Notes: a model not told the origin generated them from the sequence alone. A stretch of DNA of 64,000 nt from Alcanivorax limicola (GCF_019931215.1 NZ_JAIOUB010000004.1:62001-126000), one strand, 5' to 3'; positions 1 through 12,730 are shown, numbered from the stretch's first letter. Numbers and translations: made by a program.

Positions 1-383
1 TACGCATCAGCCGTGGCAACCGCAATGCCTACCCGCCCCAGCAGATGTATGCCGCCATGCCGCCGCAAGCCCCCCAGCCGGCTCAGCCAGCACCGGGCGC
101 ACGCAGCGAGGGTGACGACACAGGGAAGGATGGCAAATCCCTGCCGCCGGGCCACCTGGTGCGCTCCCCCATGGTCGGCACTTTCTATCGCTCCCCGTCC
201 CCCGGCGCGGCCATGTTTGTGGATGTCGGCCAGCAGGTCAAAGCAGGCGATGTGCTGTGCATTGTCGAAGCCATGAAGATGATGAATCAGATCGAGGCTG
301 ACAAAACCGGCACCATCGAAGCAGTACTGGTGGAAGACGGTGAGCCGGTGGAATACGACCAGCCGCTTTTCATTATCGGTTGA
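1..383 (+). CDS. accB: Biotin carboxyl carrier protein of acetyl-CoA carboxylase (3' part)
   Basis: Carries the biotin that shuttles carboxyl groups between biotin carboxylase (AccC) and the carboxyltransferase in the first step of fatty acid synthesis. The gene is open at the left edge; the frame starts at base 3 and gives about 126 residues. A Pro/Ala/Gln-rich linker is followed by the biotinyl domain, with the biotin-lysine motif [11 protein letters not shown], and the protein ends in FIIG. The full protein is usually about 150 residues, so only a short N-terminal piece is missing. accC follows after 103 bp on the same strand, the usual accBC pair. The stop codon lies inside the first unit of a 12-bp tandem repeat. 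Confidence 0.97.
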   Translation, partial: RISRGNRNAYPPQQMYAAMPPQAPQPAQPAPGARSEGDDTGKDGKSLPPGHLVRSPMVGTFYRSPSPGAAMFVDVGQQVKAGDVLCIVEAMKMMNQIEADKTGTIEAVLVEDGEPVEYDQPLFIIG

Positions 384-411
384 ATAGCCGGTTGAATAGC
401 CGGTTGAATCG
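376..411 (+). repeat. Three tandem copies of a 12-bp unit across the accB stop codon
   Basis: The unit CCGGTTGAATAG occurs three times in a row: first copy with T for its first C, second exact, third with CG for the final AG. The accB stop codon TGA (381-383) is inside copy one, and each later copy supplies another in-frame stop. Replication slippage is the simplest origin. No terminator is seen between accB and accC. Confidence 0.85.
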
Positions 412-486
412 TCGGCTGAGCGCGCTCACCTGTCCGAGAATCCTTGCCTGCCGTACGCGGCAGGCAACAATTGAGAGCCTGACACC

Positions 487-1830
487 ATGCTGCGAAAAGT
501 AGTCATTGCCAACCGTGGCGAGATTGCCCTGCGCATTCTGCGTGCCTGCAAGGAGATGGGCATTCGTACCGTTGCCGTTTACTCCACGGCAGACAGCGAA
601 TTGATGCACGTGCGCCTGGCGGATGAGTCGGTCTGTATTGGCCCGGCCCCCTCCAGCGAGTCTTATCTGAATATTCCGGCGATCATCAGCGCCGCCGAAG
701 TTACCGATGCCGACGCGATTCACCCCGGCTACGGCTTCCTCGCCGAGAACGCCGATTTCGCCGAGTGCGTGGAACGCTCGGGGTTCATCTTTATCGGGCC
801 GCGCGCTGACACCATCCGCCTGATGGGCAACAAGGTATCGGCCATCGAGGCCATGAAAGCCGCTGGCGTACCGACGGTGCCCGGCTCCGACGGCCCGGTG
901 GGCGAAGACGGCGAGCGCGCGCTGGAACTGGCAGAGCAGATCGGCTACCCGGTGATCATCAAGGCCGCAGCAGGCGGTGGTGGTCGCGGCATGCGCGTAG
1001 TGGAGAAGTCCGCCGCGCTGCTGAATGCCATCACGCTGACGCGCTCGGAAGCCAAGAACGCGTTCGGCGACGACACCGTTTATATGGAGAAATTTCTCCA
1101 GCATCCGCGACATGTGGAAATCCAGGTACTGGCCGACGGCCAGGGCCATGCCATCCATCTCGGTGACCGCGATTGCTCCCTGCAACGCCGTCACCAGAAA
1201 GTGGTGGAAGAAGCGCCAGCGCCGGGCATCCCTGATGCACTGCGCGAAGAAGTGGCCCAGCGCTGCGTCCGTGCCTGCATTGAAATTGGCTACCGTGGCG
1301 CCGGCACCTTCGAATTTCTTTATGAAGACGGCGGCTTCTACTTCATCGAGATGAACACCCGCGTGCAGGTGGAGCATCCGGTAACCGAAATGGTCACCGG
1401 CGTGGACATCGTCAAGGAACAGCTGCGCATCGCTGCGGGCGAGCCCCTGTCCTTGCGTCAGGAGGATGTAGTCATCACCGGTCACGCCATTGAAGTCCGA
1501 CTCAATGCCGAGCACCCGGAGCGTTTCACGCCCAGCCCCGGCGCCATCAGCTACTACCATCCACCCGGTGGCAATGGCATTCGCGTGGACTCGCATATCT
1601 ACACCGGCTACACCGTGCCGCCCTACTACGACTCCCTGATCGCCAAGATCATCACCTGGGGGCCGGACCGGGCCAATGCCTTTGCCCGCATGCGCAATGC
1701 GCTGGAAGAGGTCGTGATCGAAGGCATCTTTACCAATGTGCCGCTGCACCGGGACAAGATCTTCCGTGACCCGGCATTCGAGGAAGGCGGCGTGGATATT
1801 CACCACCTCGAATCGAAACTGCGGAGCTGA
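487..1830 (+). CDS. accC: Biotin carboxylase subunit of acetyl-CoA carboxylase
   Basis: ATP-dependent carboxylation of biotin on AccB, committing carbon to fatty acid synthesis in the cytoplasm. The 447 residues match the family length. Visible are the N-terminal domain opening [13 protein letters not shown], the [10 protein letters not shown] motif (79-88), the ATP-grasp glycine-rich loop [11 protein letters not shown] (159-169) and the active-site stretch [14 protein letters not shown]. The ATG is the natural start for the family. prmA begins 5 bp after the stop, so the two are surely cotranscribed. Confidence 0.98.
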   Translation: MLRKVVIANRGEIALRILRACKEMGIRTVAVYSTADSELMHVRLADESVCIGPAPSSESYLNIPAIISAAEVTDADAIHPGYGFLAENADFAECVERSGFIFIGPRADTIRLMGNKVSAIEAMKAAGVPTVPGSDGPVGEDGERALELAEQIGYPVIIKAAAGGGGRGMRVVEKSAALLNAITLTRSEAKNAFGDDTVYMEKFLQHPRHVEIQVLADGQGHAIHLGDRDCSLQRRHQKVVEEAPAPGIPDALREEVAQRCVRACIEIGYRGAGTFEFLYEDGGFYFIEMNTRVQVEHPVTEMVTGVDIVKEQLRIAAGEPLSLRQEDVVITGHAIEVRLNAEHPERFTPSPGAISYYHPPGGNGIRVDSHIYTGYTVPPYYDSLIAKIITWGPDRANAFARMRNALEEVVIEGIFTNVPLHRDKIFRDPAFEEGGVDIHHLESKLRS

Positions 1831-1835
1831 CACCT

Positions 1836-2720
1836 GTGCCCTGGCTGCAACTGCACATCCCCAGCACCGCCGACGCGGCGGAGCAGGTTGAAGACGCCCT
1901 GATGGCACTGGGGGCCAATGCCGTCACGCTCAGCGACGCCGCAGACCAGCCCTTGTTCGAACCGCCGCCCGGGGCAACGCCCCTGTGGCGCGAAACCGTA
2001 GTCAGCGCGCTGTTCCCGGCCGATGCCGATGAACAGACGCTGCTGGCCGGCCTGATCGCCGCGCTGGGCGCGGCACCTGCCGACTACCGCTTCGAGCCGC
2101 TTGCTGATCAGGTCTGGGAACGGGCCTGGATGGATGACTTCAAGCCCATGCAGTTCGGCGAGCGCCTGTGGATCGTACCCAGCTGGGCGGAGCCACTGAC
2201 CGGGAATGCCGTGAACCTGCGACTGGACCCCGGCCTGGCGTTCGGCACCGGCACCCACGAAACCACCGCCATGTGCCTGGCCTGGCTCGACGGCGCAGAC
2301 CTCACCGGCAAGACCGTTCTGGATTTCGGCTGTGGCTCCGGCGTGCTGGCCATTGCCGCGCTGCTGCTTGGTGCGGAGCGCGTGCTGGCCTGCGATATTG
2401 ATCCCCAGGCGCTGCTGGCCACCCGGGAGAACGCCATACTCAATGGCGTTTCCGACCGGCTGGAATGCTGTCTACCGGATGCCATGCCGACACAGGCCAG
2501 CTTTGATCTGGTGATCGCCAATATCCTGGCCGGCCCGCTGGTATCCCTGGCGCCGCAGCTGCTGGGGTACTGTTCCAACGGCGCAGCGCTGGTGCTGTCC
2601 GGCATCCTCAACGCGCAGGCTGAGGAGGTCATGGCGGCCTACTCGCCTGACATTTGCTTCAGCCCGCCAGCCCGTCAGGGGGACTGGACACGGCTGGCCG
2701 GTGTACGCGCTGACGCATGA
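1836..2720 (+). CDS. prmA: Ribosomal protein L11 methyltransferase
   Basis: SAM-dependent methyltransferase that trimethylates ribosomal protein L11. The start is GTG, five bases after accC. The 294 residues are typical of the family: an N-terminal L11-recognition domain (about 1-60), a linker containing WERAWMDDFKP, the family motif DPGLAFGTGTHETT (131-144), then the SAM-binding motif VLDFGCGSGVLA (161-172) and the NILAGPL catalytic loop. Its place behind accC matches the Pseudomonas order. Confidence 0.97.
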   Translation: MPWLQLHIPSTADAAEQVEDALMALGANAVTLSDAADQPLFEPPPGATPLWRETVVSALFPADADEQTLLAGLIAALGAAPADYRFEPLADQVWERAWMDDFKPMQFGERLWIVPSWAEPLTGNAVNLRLDPGLAFGTGTHETTAMCLAWLDGADLTGKTVLDFGCGSGVLAIAALLLGAERVLACDIDPQALLATRENAILNGVSDRLECCLPDAMPTQASFDLVIANILAGPLVSLAPQLLGYCSNGAALVLSGILNAQAEEVMAAYSPDICFSPPARQGDWTRLAGVRADA

Positions 2721-2807
2721 ACGTGATGCAGCCCCTTGCCAGAACCCCGTGGTTTACGTACAACGGCGTATACTAACGACATCCTCAGAATAAACGACCG
2801 GACTGCC

Positions 2808-4157
2808 ATGGCTGCTCAATATAAAACTCAATGTCCGCACTGTGGCGCCCAGTTCAAGATCGGCGAGCAGCATCTGCGTCAGGCGCGCGGCGCCGTCCGT
2901 TGTGGCAGCTGCCTGCAGGTTTTCCAGGCCACAGAGCATCTTATCGAGGCGCCGCCTCGTCCAGCAGCGACGGATACCGCCCCGAGACAGCCAGGGCAGA
3001 CCACTGCGCCCGTGCAGAAATCGCCATCAGCCGGAAAGAAGCGCTCAGACGATGAATCCTGGGCTGAAGAACTGCTCGCCCGGGAGACACCCGCCGCACG
3101 TCCGGCCCCCGCTCCCGCCCCAACCCGCAACTGGACGCTGGACGAGGGCCCTGGCGCGCCGGGCACGTCCGACGCAGCGCCCGCAGACAGTGACGACGAG
3201 CAGAATGATACCCGCGTCTCCCTGGGCGGCGGGCTGGAGTTGAGCGACTCGTTCCTGTCGCTGGATGAGGAAGGGGATTCCGGCCTCGACAACGAAGACT
3301 TCACCGACATGAGCGGCGCCGGTCGCAGCCATCAGGGACAAGGCGGCGACGAATCCTGGGCCGAAGCACTGCTGCAGGAGCTGGAGGAGGAAGAAAGCCC
3401 CACGCCCGGCGCCGACGGCCCCATGGCGCTGCAACAGGATGCTGATAAAGCAAAGCGCAGCCCGGCGCGCAAACAGCCTGCCGAAAACCCGCTGTTCAAA
3501 GCCAGCCCCGGAAAGAATGATCCTCAGGAGGGCCTGGATGTCGGTCTCGAGGACGCCTTTGACGACGACTTCGACCTGTTCGCCGACAATGACGCACTCG
3601 GCGACTACGAACCGGCCCCGGAACGGCCAAAGAAAAAGAGCCCGCCCGTCTTCGACCGCCCACGCCTGGACATCGGTCACGCACTGAAATGGGGTGGTCT
3701 GTCCATTGCGGCGGTACTGGTGCTGGCTGGCCAGTATCTGGTGTTCAACTATGATCGCCTGGCGCGGACACCGGAATGGCGCCCGCTGTACGCCAATGCC
3801 TGTGACGTGCTCGGCTGCACGCTGCCGAACCCCTCGGACATTCGTCAGTTGCGCGGCACCAACCTGGTCGTGCGCACTCACTCGCGCGTGGAAGGCGCAC
3901 TGGTGGTGGATGCCATTCTGTACAACCACGCCCATTACGAGCAGCCTTTCCCGGTGCTGGAACTGAGTTTCAGTTCGCTGCGCGGGCAGCCGGTGGCCAG
4001 CCGTCGCTTCACGCCCGATGAGTACCTGCGCGGTGAGCTGGCGGGCATGAACACCATGCCCAGGGATGTGCCGATCCGGGTGTCCTTCGAGATTCTCAAT
4101 CCCGGCGCCGACGCCGAAAGCTACCGCCTGTACTTCCACCCTGCCCCCGGGGCCTGA
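2808..4157 (+). CDS. MJ0042-type zinc-ribbon and DUF3426 membrane protein
   Basis: Function unknown; 449 residues from the ATG at 2808. That start puts the zinc ribbon at the N-terminus (CPHC at 9-12 and CGSC at 32-35); an upstream TTG only adds an unlikely tail. Next comes a long acidic, probably disordered linker (about 45-280), then one membrane segment (about 295-313), then a C-terminal DUF3426 domain that would lie in the periplasm. The linker repeats a short motif, DESWAEELL at 82-90 and DESWAEALL at 181-189, which suggests two docking sites. Proteins of this build are common beside prmA and dusB in gammaproteobacteria; the role is not established. Confidence 0.85.
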   Translation: MAAQYKTQCPHCGAQFKIGEQHLRQARGAVRCGSCLQVFQATEHLIEAPPRPAATDTAPRQPGQTTAPVQKSPSAGKKRSDDESWAEELLARETPAARPAPAPAPTRNWTLDEGPGAPGTSDAAPADSDDEQNDTRVSLGGGLELSDSFLSLDEEGDSGLDNEDFTDMSGAGRSHQGQGGDESWAEALLQELEEEESPTPGADGPMALQQDADKAKRSPARKQPAENPLFKASPGKNDPQEGLDVGLEDAFDDDFDLFADNDALGDYEPAPERPKKKSPPVFDRPRLDIGHALKWGGLSIAAVLVLAGQYLVFNYDRLARTPEWRPLYANACDVLGCTLPNPSDIRQLRGTNLVVRTHSRVEGALVVDAILYNHAHYEQPFPVLELSFSSLRGQPVASRRFTPDEYLRGELAGMNTMPRDVPIRVSFEILNPGADAESYRLYFHPAPGA

Positions 4158-4165
4158 CGTTGTAC

Positions 4166-4200
4166 AAAAACCAGCTGTATAAAAACCAGCTGTATAAAAA
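4166..4200 (+). repeat. Two exact 15-bp tandem copies just after the DUF3426 gene
   Basis: The unit AAAAACCAGCTGTAT occurs at 4166-4180 and 4181-4195 and is followed by a further AAAAA. It starts nine bases after the stop codon. Each unit contains the palindrome CAGCTG. No hairpin with a T-tract is present, so I do not call it a terminator. Confidence 0.85.
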
Positions 4201-4279
4201 ATAGTCCCGAAATGGCCTTCCCCCTCTCTGCGACCGTCACTATCATACGTCGCCTCGGAGGATGCCCCCCGGAAGACCT

Positions 4280-5335
4280 ATGCAGATCGGCCCCCACACA
4301 TTCGCCAACGCGTTGATACTGGCCCCCATGGCCGGCGTCACGGATCGGCCGTTCCGTCAGCTGTGTCGGGAGCTGGGTGCCGGGCTGGTGGTGTCGGAAA
4401 TGGTGACCTCGGATACGCGTCTCTGGCACTCCCGCAAAAGCCGCACCCGACTGCCTCACGCGGATGAGCCTGGCCCGATCTCGGTGCAGATCGCCGGTGC
4501 CGATCCCGCGATGATGGCTGAGGCCGCACGCGCCAACGTGGCGCTGGGTGCACACATCATCGATATCAATATGGGCTGTCCGGCAAAAAAGGTTTGCAAG
4601 CGCGCGGCCGGGTCAGCGCTGCTGCGCGATGAGGCACTGGTGCAGAATATTCTCGAGGCTGTCGTTGCGGCGGTGCAGGTCCCGGTTACGCTCAAGATCC
4701 GCACCGGCTGGAGCACCGATCAACGCAATGCCGTGACCATTGCACGCATTGCACAAGACGCGGGTATTCAAGCACTTGCCGTGCATGGCCGCACCCGCGC
4801 CTGTCGCTTCAATGGCGAAGCCGAGTACGACACCATCGCCCGTGTTGTGGCGGCCGTCGACATCCCCGTTATGGCCAATGGCGATATCGATTCACCGGAA
4901 AAAGCCAAACGGGTACTGGAAACCACGGGAGCCAGTGGTATCATGATCGGCCGCGCTGCTCAGGGTAACCCCTGGATCTTCCGCGACACGCTGCACTATC
5001 TCGCTCATGGCGAGTTGCCCGCAGCACCGGAAGTTGCCGATGTCGCACATCGTGTGCTGGGACATCTCGGGGCGTTACACCAGTTATACGGCGAGGTAGC
5101 CGGCTCACGCATCGCCCGCAAGCATCTGGGCTGGTATACACAGTCACTGCCTCAGGGCGACGCGTTCCGGCGCAGCTTCAACCAGCTGGACACTGCCGCA
5201 GCACAGCGGCAGGCAGTAGAGCAGTATTTCCACAATCTCGACAAGACCACAGACCGGATCCCCATCGGTCAGTACAGAGTGTCTGCCGCCGACACCGGGG
5301 AAGGCGTTGCGCAACACGGAGACATGGCCGCATGA
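4280..5335 (+). CDS. dusB: tRNA-dihydrouridine synthase B
   Basis: FMN enzyme that reduces uridine to dihydrouridine in tRNA D-loops. From the ATG at 4280 the protein has 351 residues; an in-frame ATG at 4262 is possible but has no spaced ribosome binding site. Family motifs are APMAGVTD (15-22), [10 protein letters not shown] with the catalytic Cys100, KIRTGW, and the FMN-phosphate loop near [13 protein letters not shown]. The C-terminus runs about 20 residues beyond the usual end, and the stop overlaps the fis start by 4 bp. A dusB-fis operon is standard in gammaproteobacteria. Confidence 0.96.
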   Translation: MQIGPHTFANALILAPMAGVTDRPFRQLCRELGAGLVVSEMVTSDTRLWHSRKSRTRLPHADEPGPISVQIAGADPAMMAEAARANVALGAHIIDINMGCPAKKVCKRAAGSALLRDEALVQNILEAVVAAVQVPVTLKIRTGWSTDQRNAVTIARIAQDAGIQALAVHGRTRACRFNGEAEYDTIARVVAAVDIPVMANGDIDSPEKAKRVLETTGASGIMIGRAAQGNPWIFRDTLHYLAHGELPAAPEVADVAHRVLGHLGALHQLYGEVAGSRIARKHLGWYTQSLPQGDAFRRSFNQLDTAAAQRQAVEQYFHNLDKTTDRIPIGQYRVSAADTGEGVAQHGDMAA

Positions 5336-5646
5336 CCAGCACAGCCGCATGGACACTGATTGACATGAACACCGCTGAAAACCGTACACCCCACCTGACA
5401 CTGGCCCAGACCGACAGTCAGGACACACTGCGCAACTGTGTGCGCCGCTCGCTGATCGAGTACTTCAACAATCTGGAAGGCGAAGCCGTCAATGATCTGT
5501 ACCAGATGGTACTGGCCGAGATGGAAATCCCGCTGCTGGAGAAAGTGCTGGAATACACGCGCGGCAACCAGACCAAGGCGGCAGAAATGCTCGGCCTGAA
5601 CCGCGGCACACTGCGCAAGAAACTCAAACAGTACGGCCTGCTGTAA
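5332..5646 (+). CDS. fis: Nucleoid and transcription factor Fis
   Basis: Small DNA-bending protein that activates rRNA promoters and shapes the nucleoid in fast growth. The 104 residues start at the ATGA overlap with dusB; a second ATG at 5365 would give 93 residues, closer to the 98 of E. coli Fis. The core [13 protein letters not shown] and the C-terminal helix-turn-helix [20 protein letters not shown] are almost those of E. coli. A strong terminator follows 17 bp after the stop. Confidence 0.97.
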   Translation: MTSTAAWTLIDMNTAENRTPHLTLAQTDSQDTLRNCVRRSLIEYFNNLEGEAVNDLYQMVLAEMEIPLLEKVLEYTRGNQTKAAEMLGLNRGTLRKKLKQYGLL

Positions 5647-5662
5647 CAGCAGGCCAGACCCG

Positions 5663-5689
5663 AAGGGCAGTTGGCACTGCCCTTTTTTT
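5663..5689 (+). terminator. Rho-independent terminator after fis
   Basis: Perfect 8-bp stem AAGGGCAG/CTGCCCTT (5663-5670 and 5677-5684) with a 6-base loop, running into seven T. It closes the accB-to-fis block and separates it from purH. Confidence 0.93.
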
Positions 5690-5731
5690 ATTTCCCTTCA
5701 TTCGTCCTGACAGCCCCGCATTAAGGTAGAG

Positions 5732-7300
<1,569 letters not shown>

Positions 7301-7325
7301 CCCCAGGACCCTGAGACCGAACGCC

Positions 7326-8615
<1,290 letters not shown>

Positions 8616-8723
8616 ACGGCCACCCCGGGGGCAGCATGCTGTGACGGCTTATGAGACGCTGTGTCATAATAAAGTCGTACGCCCGAACGACCCCCCAAAC
8701 GACCCCGGGAGCGAACGCTGACC

Positions 8724-9830
8724 ATGGCCGACACCGATCATATTGACCTCGACAGGCTCAGGCACTTCATTCCGTTTGACAGCCTGAGCGCGTCCCACCT
8801 GAACGAAATCCGCAGCCGCATCCAGGTGATACGAGTCGCCCCCGCGCGGTTGGTGTTCAAGCGCGGACAACCGGCAGATCTGGCGCTGTTTCTGATCGAT
8901 GGCTCGGTGGATATGACGGATGCCAGTTTTCAGGTCCGCCACTTTCCCGCCGATGACGACGAGAACTATCTGGCCCTGGACAATTACCCGACTCACACCG
9001 TCAATGTGATCAGCACCGAAGCCACCACCTTCTACGCCATGGAACGCAATCACCTGGATCTGCTGATGACCTGGACCCAGGCGGCAGAGTCCATGCTGGA
9101 TCAAGGCGAGGCACGCCACCACGGCGACTGGATGGACGCACTGCTGGAATCCGAACTCTTCTCGCAAGTTCCGCCTGCAAAAATCCAGTCGCTGTTTGTG
9201 CAATTTGAAGAGCGGGAGGGACTACTGGGCGATGTCATCGTGCGCGAGGGCGAAGCGGGTGATACCTTCTACGTCATCAAGCAGGGCAAGGCCATGGTCA
9301 CCCGACAGATCGGCACCCGGACAGAAACGCTGGCCGCACTGACGGCGGGCGATTTTTTTGGTGAGGACGCACTGATTTCCGATGCGCCGCGCAACGCCAC
9401 TGTCACCATGACCAGTGATGGCACTTTGATGTGTCTTGGCCAACAGGATTTTCGCGATATATTACAGCAGTCGGTGATCCGTAGCGTGACCGCCGAAGAG
9501 ATGGATGCCATGAGCGAGGACGGCGACCGCGCCTGCGTGCTGCTGGATGTGCGCCTGCCCATGGAGTTCAAACATGATCGCACCACCGGCGCACGTAATC
9601 TGCCGCTGACTGAATTGCGGCGTCAGGTGCGCAATCTTGAAAAGGATTTTGTCTATGTTGTTTGCTGCGATGGAGGGCGCCGAAGCGAACTGGGGGCCTA
9701 CCTGCTCTCGGAAGCCGGATTCGAGGCGTATGTCCTCAAACACCCGGACGCAGCACCCTCAGCGGACAGCAGCGGAGCAGCATCGGCCACACCCCCCGGC
9801 GGTGCCAGCGCACCCGGCACAACACTCTGA
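8724..9830 (+). CDS. Double cyclic-nucleotide-binding domain protein with C-terminal rhodanese domain
   Basis: 368 residues, cytoplasmic, no signal peptide. The first cNMP-type barrel (about 18-110) has lost the phosphate-binding cassette. The second (about 143-250) keeps it: FFGEDAL at 211-217 and PRNAT at 222-226, with the cassette glutamate and arginine. A rhodanese domain follows (about 255-341) with an intact-looking loop CDGGRR, Cys315. The last 28 residues are low-complexity Ala/Ser/Pro/Gly. A degenerate-plus-intact cNMP pair recalls P. aeruginosa CbpA, a cAMP-binding protein under Vfr control; that link is inference. The gene sits between purD and the RetS-like kinase, directly before the latter. 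Confidence 0.88.
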   Translation: MADTDHIDLDRLRHFIPFDSLSASHLNEIRSRIQVIRVAPARLVFKRGQPADLALFLIDGSVDMTDASFQVRHFPADDDENYLALDNYPTHTVNVISTEATTFYAMERNHLDLLMTWTQAAESMLDQGEARHHGDWMDALLESELFSQVPPAKIQSLFVQFEEREGLLGDVIVREGEAGDTFYVIKQGKAMVTRQIGTRTETLAALTAGDFFGEDALISDAPRNATVTMTSDGTLMCLGQQDFRDILQQSVIRSVTAEEMDAMSEDGDRACVLLDVRLPMEFKHDRTTGARNLPLTELRRQVRNLEKDFVYVVCCDGGRRSELGAYLLSEAGFEAYVLKHPDAAPSADSSGAASATPPGGASAPGTTL

Positions 9831-12708
9831 TCTGACGCAGCGCCGTCACACGCACCACAGGGACAGGCAGCCCGAAAGTCTCGACGTTACACTGCCCGGG
9901 GCACTGCGCCTCCTGCCGAGCCTCCTTCTGTATCTGGGAGCGTGTCTGGCACTGAGCCTGTCCCTCTTCCCTTTCAATGCCAACGCCCAAAGCCCCCTGC
10001 CGCCGTTCGTGATCAACGACACGCTCGACAGCGCACGCATCACGGTCTATTCAGAGCATTTCGAGGACAGCGAGGCTCAGATCACGCTGCCCGAGCTGTT
10101 ACGCGGTGACCACGACCAGCGCTTCCGCCCCGCACTGCGATCGTCAGAATTTCTGGGCTTCAGCGCCAATCCCTGGTGGATAAGGCTCGCGCTGAGCAAC
10201 AATACCGACGAAACGCAGCACCTGCTGTTGAACATGACACCGGGCCTGTACGGCGACATTCGATTTTACGGCCCGGCGGACGGCGACTATACCGAGCGCC
10301 GGGCTGGCACCCGCGCAGACCCGCCCTGGGCAGATCTGCGTTATCGCTCCCCGGTATTCCGGGTTGATCTGCCTGCGGGCGCCACCCACACCTACTACCT
10401 GCGCATCATCCCGGACCGTCACCTGACTTACACCTTGCGACTGAACACGCTGGAGCAACAACTTCAGCGCAGCCTGCGCACCGACGGGCTGTTCCTGTTG
10501 CTGACCGGCATCATCCTCGGCCTGGTGCTGTACAACTTTTCCCTGTTCGTGCTCTACCGCTCCTGCGTGCATCTCTACTATTCCGCCTTCCTGTCGGCCC
10601 TGACACTGGCGGCGCTCAGCAGCAGCGGCTTCATTGGCGTGCAGTATTTCCCCCTCCCGGATTTGCAACCGCACACCGAGGCCACCGCTGCGCTGCTGGC
10701 CATCGCCGCCAGTACGGCCTTCAGCCGCGTCTTCCTCAACAGCCGGCGCACGGTGCACGAAGCCGAACCCTGGCTGCTGACACTGATCGCCTCTGCGTTG
10801 ATCATTGCGCTGCTCAACTGGGCATTGCCGGCCATACTGGCGCTGCAGATTGCCTACATTCTGGCGCTGGCCTGCACCGCCATACTGGTGTGGGTGGGCT
10901 TCGCCTGCTGGCTGCGACAGGGCGACCATGCCGGACTCTATCTGCTCGCTCGCAGCCCGCTGATTGTCTGCGTGACGCTGACGATACTGGCCAGCTTCGG
11001 CGTCCTGCCCGTCAGCATCAACGGTCCGCTGCTGGTGCTGAGCACAGCGACCGTCGAAGCCTTGCTGTTCGCCCTGGGCCTGTCGCGCAAAAGCCGCCTG
11101 GAGCTGGAACAGCGCCTGAATGCAGAACAGAGTGAAGCCCTGACCTCCGCCACCTGGCGTATCCGCGGTGAAACCCTGGCACGCCTCAGTCATGAGATCC
11201 GCACCCCCATGAGCGGCGTCCTGGGCATGGCGGAGATTCTCCGCGATACACCGCTGACGCCCAATCAGAAAGACTATGTGCAAGGCATCCAGAATGCGGG
11301 CGAGAGTCTGTTGAAAATTCTCAACGACGTGCTCGAATATTCGCGCCTGGAACAGGGCAGCGCCGAAATGGAGGTAAGCCGTTTCGATCTCACAGAACTG
11401 GTCATGGATGCCGTAGAACTGTTCCGCGAACGCGCCGAAGAAAAGCAGGTTGAATTGATACCGCACATCCATACCAATGTGCCGCAACAGGTGGAAGGTG
11501 ATGCAGCACGCCTGAAGCAGGCCCTGACCAATCTGCTGGGCACCTGCATTCGCCATGCCCAGAGCGGTGAGCTTGTGGTGGACGTGGCCCGGGATGCCTC
11601 CGGACGCGCCGACAATCTGCGCTTCGAATTCGAAGGCTCAGCCCTGGCCCACAGCCCCGCGCTGTTTGACCCTCTCTCGGGCCATGAGGCGCCCGCCACC
11701 AACGCGGACAGCAGCCATCTGGGCCTCGCCATTGCTCGCCAGCTCGTGGAGGCCATGGCGGGACGCTGTGGCACCCGTAGCGGGCGCAGTGGCCCATCCG
11801 GCTGGTTCTCACTGCCGCTGCCCGCCATGGAGTGCACCGAGCCCACTGACATCGACAACACGCTGCTGCGCGGCCGCACCATTCTGGTGGTGGATGATTC
11901 CAGCACCGTAACCCGGGTGATTCGCCAGCAAGCACTGGCCTGGGGCATGCGCGTCACCGCCTGCCACGACCCGCGGGAAGCGCTGGCCAGCATCCGCACC
12001 CAGACCAATCTCAACGATCCCTATGACGTGATCTTGCTGGATCACCAGATGCCCGGCATGACCGGCATGCAGCTGGCCGCCCGCATCCACGAGGACCCGG
12101 TCGTCACGCGTACGCCTCTGTTGATCATGCTCACCGGCGTCAATGATGCACCCACCGCCACCATGGCCCGCAACGTCGGCATTCATCGCGTGCTCGGCAA
12201 GCCGGTGTCCGGCCCGCGCCTGCGGCAGGTCCTCGCGGAAGAACTCGGTGCGGTTGCCGAGAAACGTCCGGATGAGCTCGACAACCAGTCTCCGGACCCG
12301 GGGCTGCGCATTCTGGTCGCGGAAGATCATCAGCTCAGCCAGAAAGTCATTCGCGGCATGCTGGCCAAACTGGGACTGGACGCCGACGTGGTAGCCAACG
12401 GGCGCGAAGCGCTGGAAGCGGCCTGCACGGGCAACTATGACCTGGTACTGATGGACTGCGAGATGCCGGAGATGGATGGCTTCGAGGCAACCCGCCGCAT
12501 CCGCGAATGGGAGCGCCATGCTCACCGAAAACCCTTACCGATTGTAGCCCTCACCGCCCACATTCTGCGCGAGCACCGTGAGCGCAGCATGGCAGCCGGC
12601 ATGAACGCCCACGTGCCCAAACCCGTGGAACTCGACACCCTGCGCCGCGCCATTGTGCAGCACACCACCCACCACCCGGTGGCCGCAGCGGCCGACACCC
12701 GGGAGTAG
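9730..12708 (+). CDS. retS: RetS-like hybrid sensor kinase with two receiver domains and a degenerate ATPase domain
   Basis: About 992 residues. Order: signal-like segment (about 60-87, ending NANA-Q), periplasmic 7TMR-DISMED2-type sensor (about 95-245), seven-helix membrane block (about 250-450), HisKA dimerisation helix with SHEIRTPMSG (His about 488), CA domain, then two receivers. Both receivers keep their aspartates (LLDHQMPG, LMDCEMPE), Thr and Lys. The CA domain is odd: the N-box reads NLLGTCIRH where kinases have NLxxNAxKF, and the DxGxG box is replaced by FEGSALAH. Architecture and position after purH-purD match P. aeruginosa RetS, which works by binding GacS. The start is uncertain: 9730 (GAGG 3 bases upstream) overlaps the previous gene by 101 bp; GTG at 9802 is the alternative. 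Confidence 0.82.
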   Translation: MSSNTRTQHPQRTAAEQHRPHPPAVPAHPAQHSDLTQRRHTHHRDRQPESLDVTLPGALRLLPSLLLYLGACLALSLSLFPFNANAQSPLPPFVINDTLDSARITVYSEHFEDSEAQITLPELLRGDHDQRFRPALRSSEFLGFSANPWWIRLALSNNTDETQHLLLNMTPGLYGDIRFYGPADGDYTERRAGTRADPPWADLRYRSPVFRVDLPAGATHTYYLRIIPDRHLTYTLRLNTLEQQLQRSLRTDGLFLLLTGIILGLVLYNFSLFVLYRSCVHLYYSAFLSALTLAALSSSGFIGVQYFPLPDLQPHTEATAALLAIAASTAFSRVFLNSRRTVHEAEPWLLTLIASALIIALLNWALPAILALQIAYILALACTAILVWVGFACWLRQGDHAGLYLLARSPLIVCVTLTILASFGVLPVSINGPLLVLSTATVEALLFALGLSRKSRLELEQRLNAEQSEALTSATWRIRGETLARLSHEIRTPMSGVLGMAEILRDTPLTPNQKDYVQGIQNAGESLLKILNDVLEYSRLEQGSAEMEVSRFDLTELVMDAVELFRERAEEKQVELIPHIHTNVPQQVEGDAARLKQALTNLLGTCIRHAQSGELVVDVARDASGRADNLRFEFEGSALAHSPALFDPLSGHEAPATNADSSHLGLAIARQLVEAMAGRCGTRSGRSGPSGWFSLPLPAMECTEPTDIDNTLLRGRTILVVDDSSTVTRVIRQQALAWGMRVTACHDPREALASIRTQTNLNDPYDVILLDHQMPGMTGMQLAARIHEDPVVTRTPLLIMLTGVNDAPTATMARNVGIHRVLGKPVSGPRLRQVLAEELGAVAEKRPDELDNQSPDPGLRILVAEDHQLSQKVIRGMLAKLGLDADVVANGREALEAACTGNYDLVLMDCEMPEMDGFEATRRIREWERHAHRKPLPIVALTAHILREHRERSMAAGMNAHVPKPVELDTLRRAIVQHTTHHPVAAAADTRE

Positions 12709-12730
12709 CCGGCAACTGTGCCCGAATGGG

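Noticed and set aside
373-1908. A 511-codon minus-strand frame
   Set aside because: Antisense to accC; no domain and it starts inside the 12-bp repeat.
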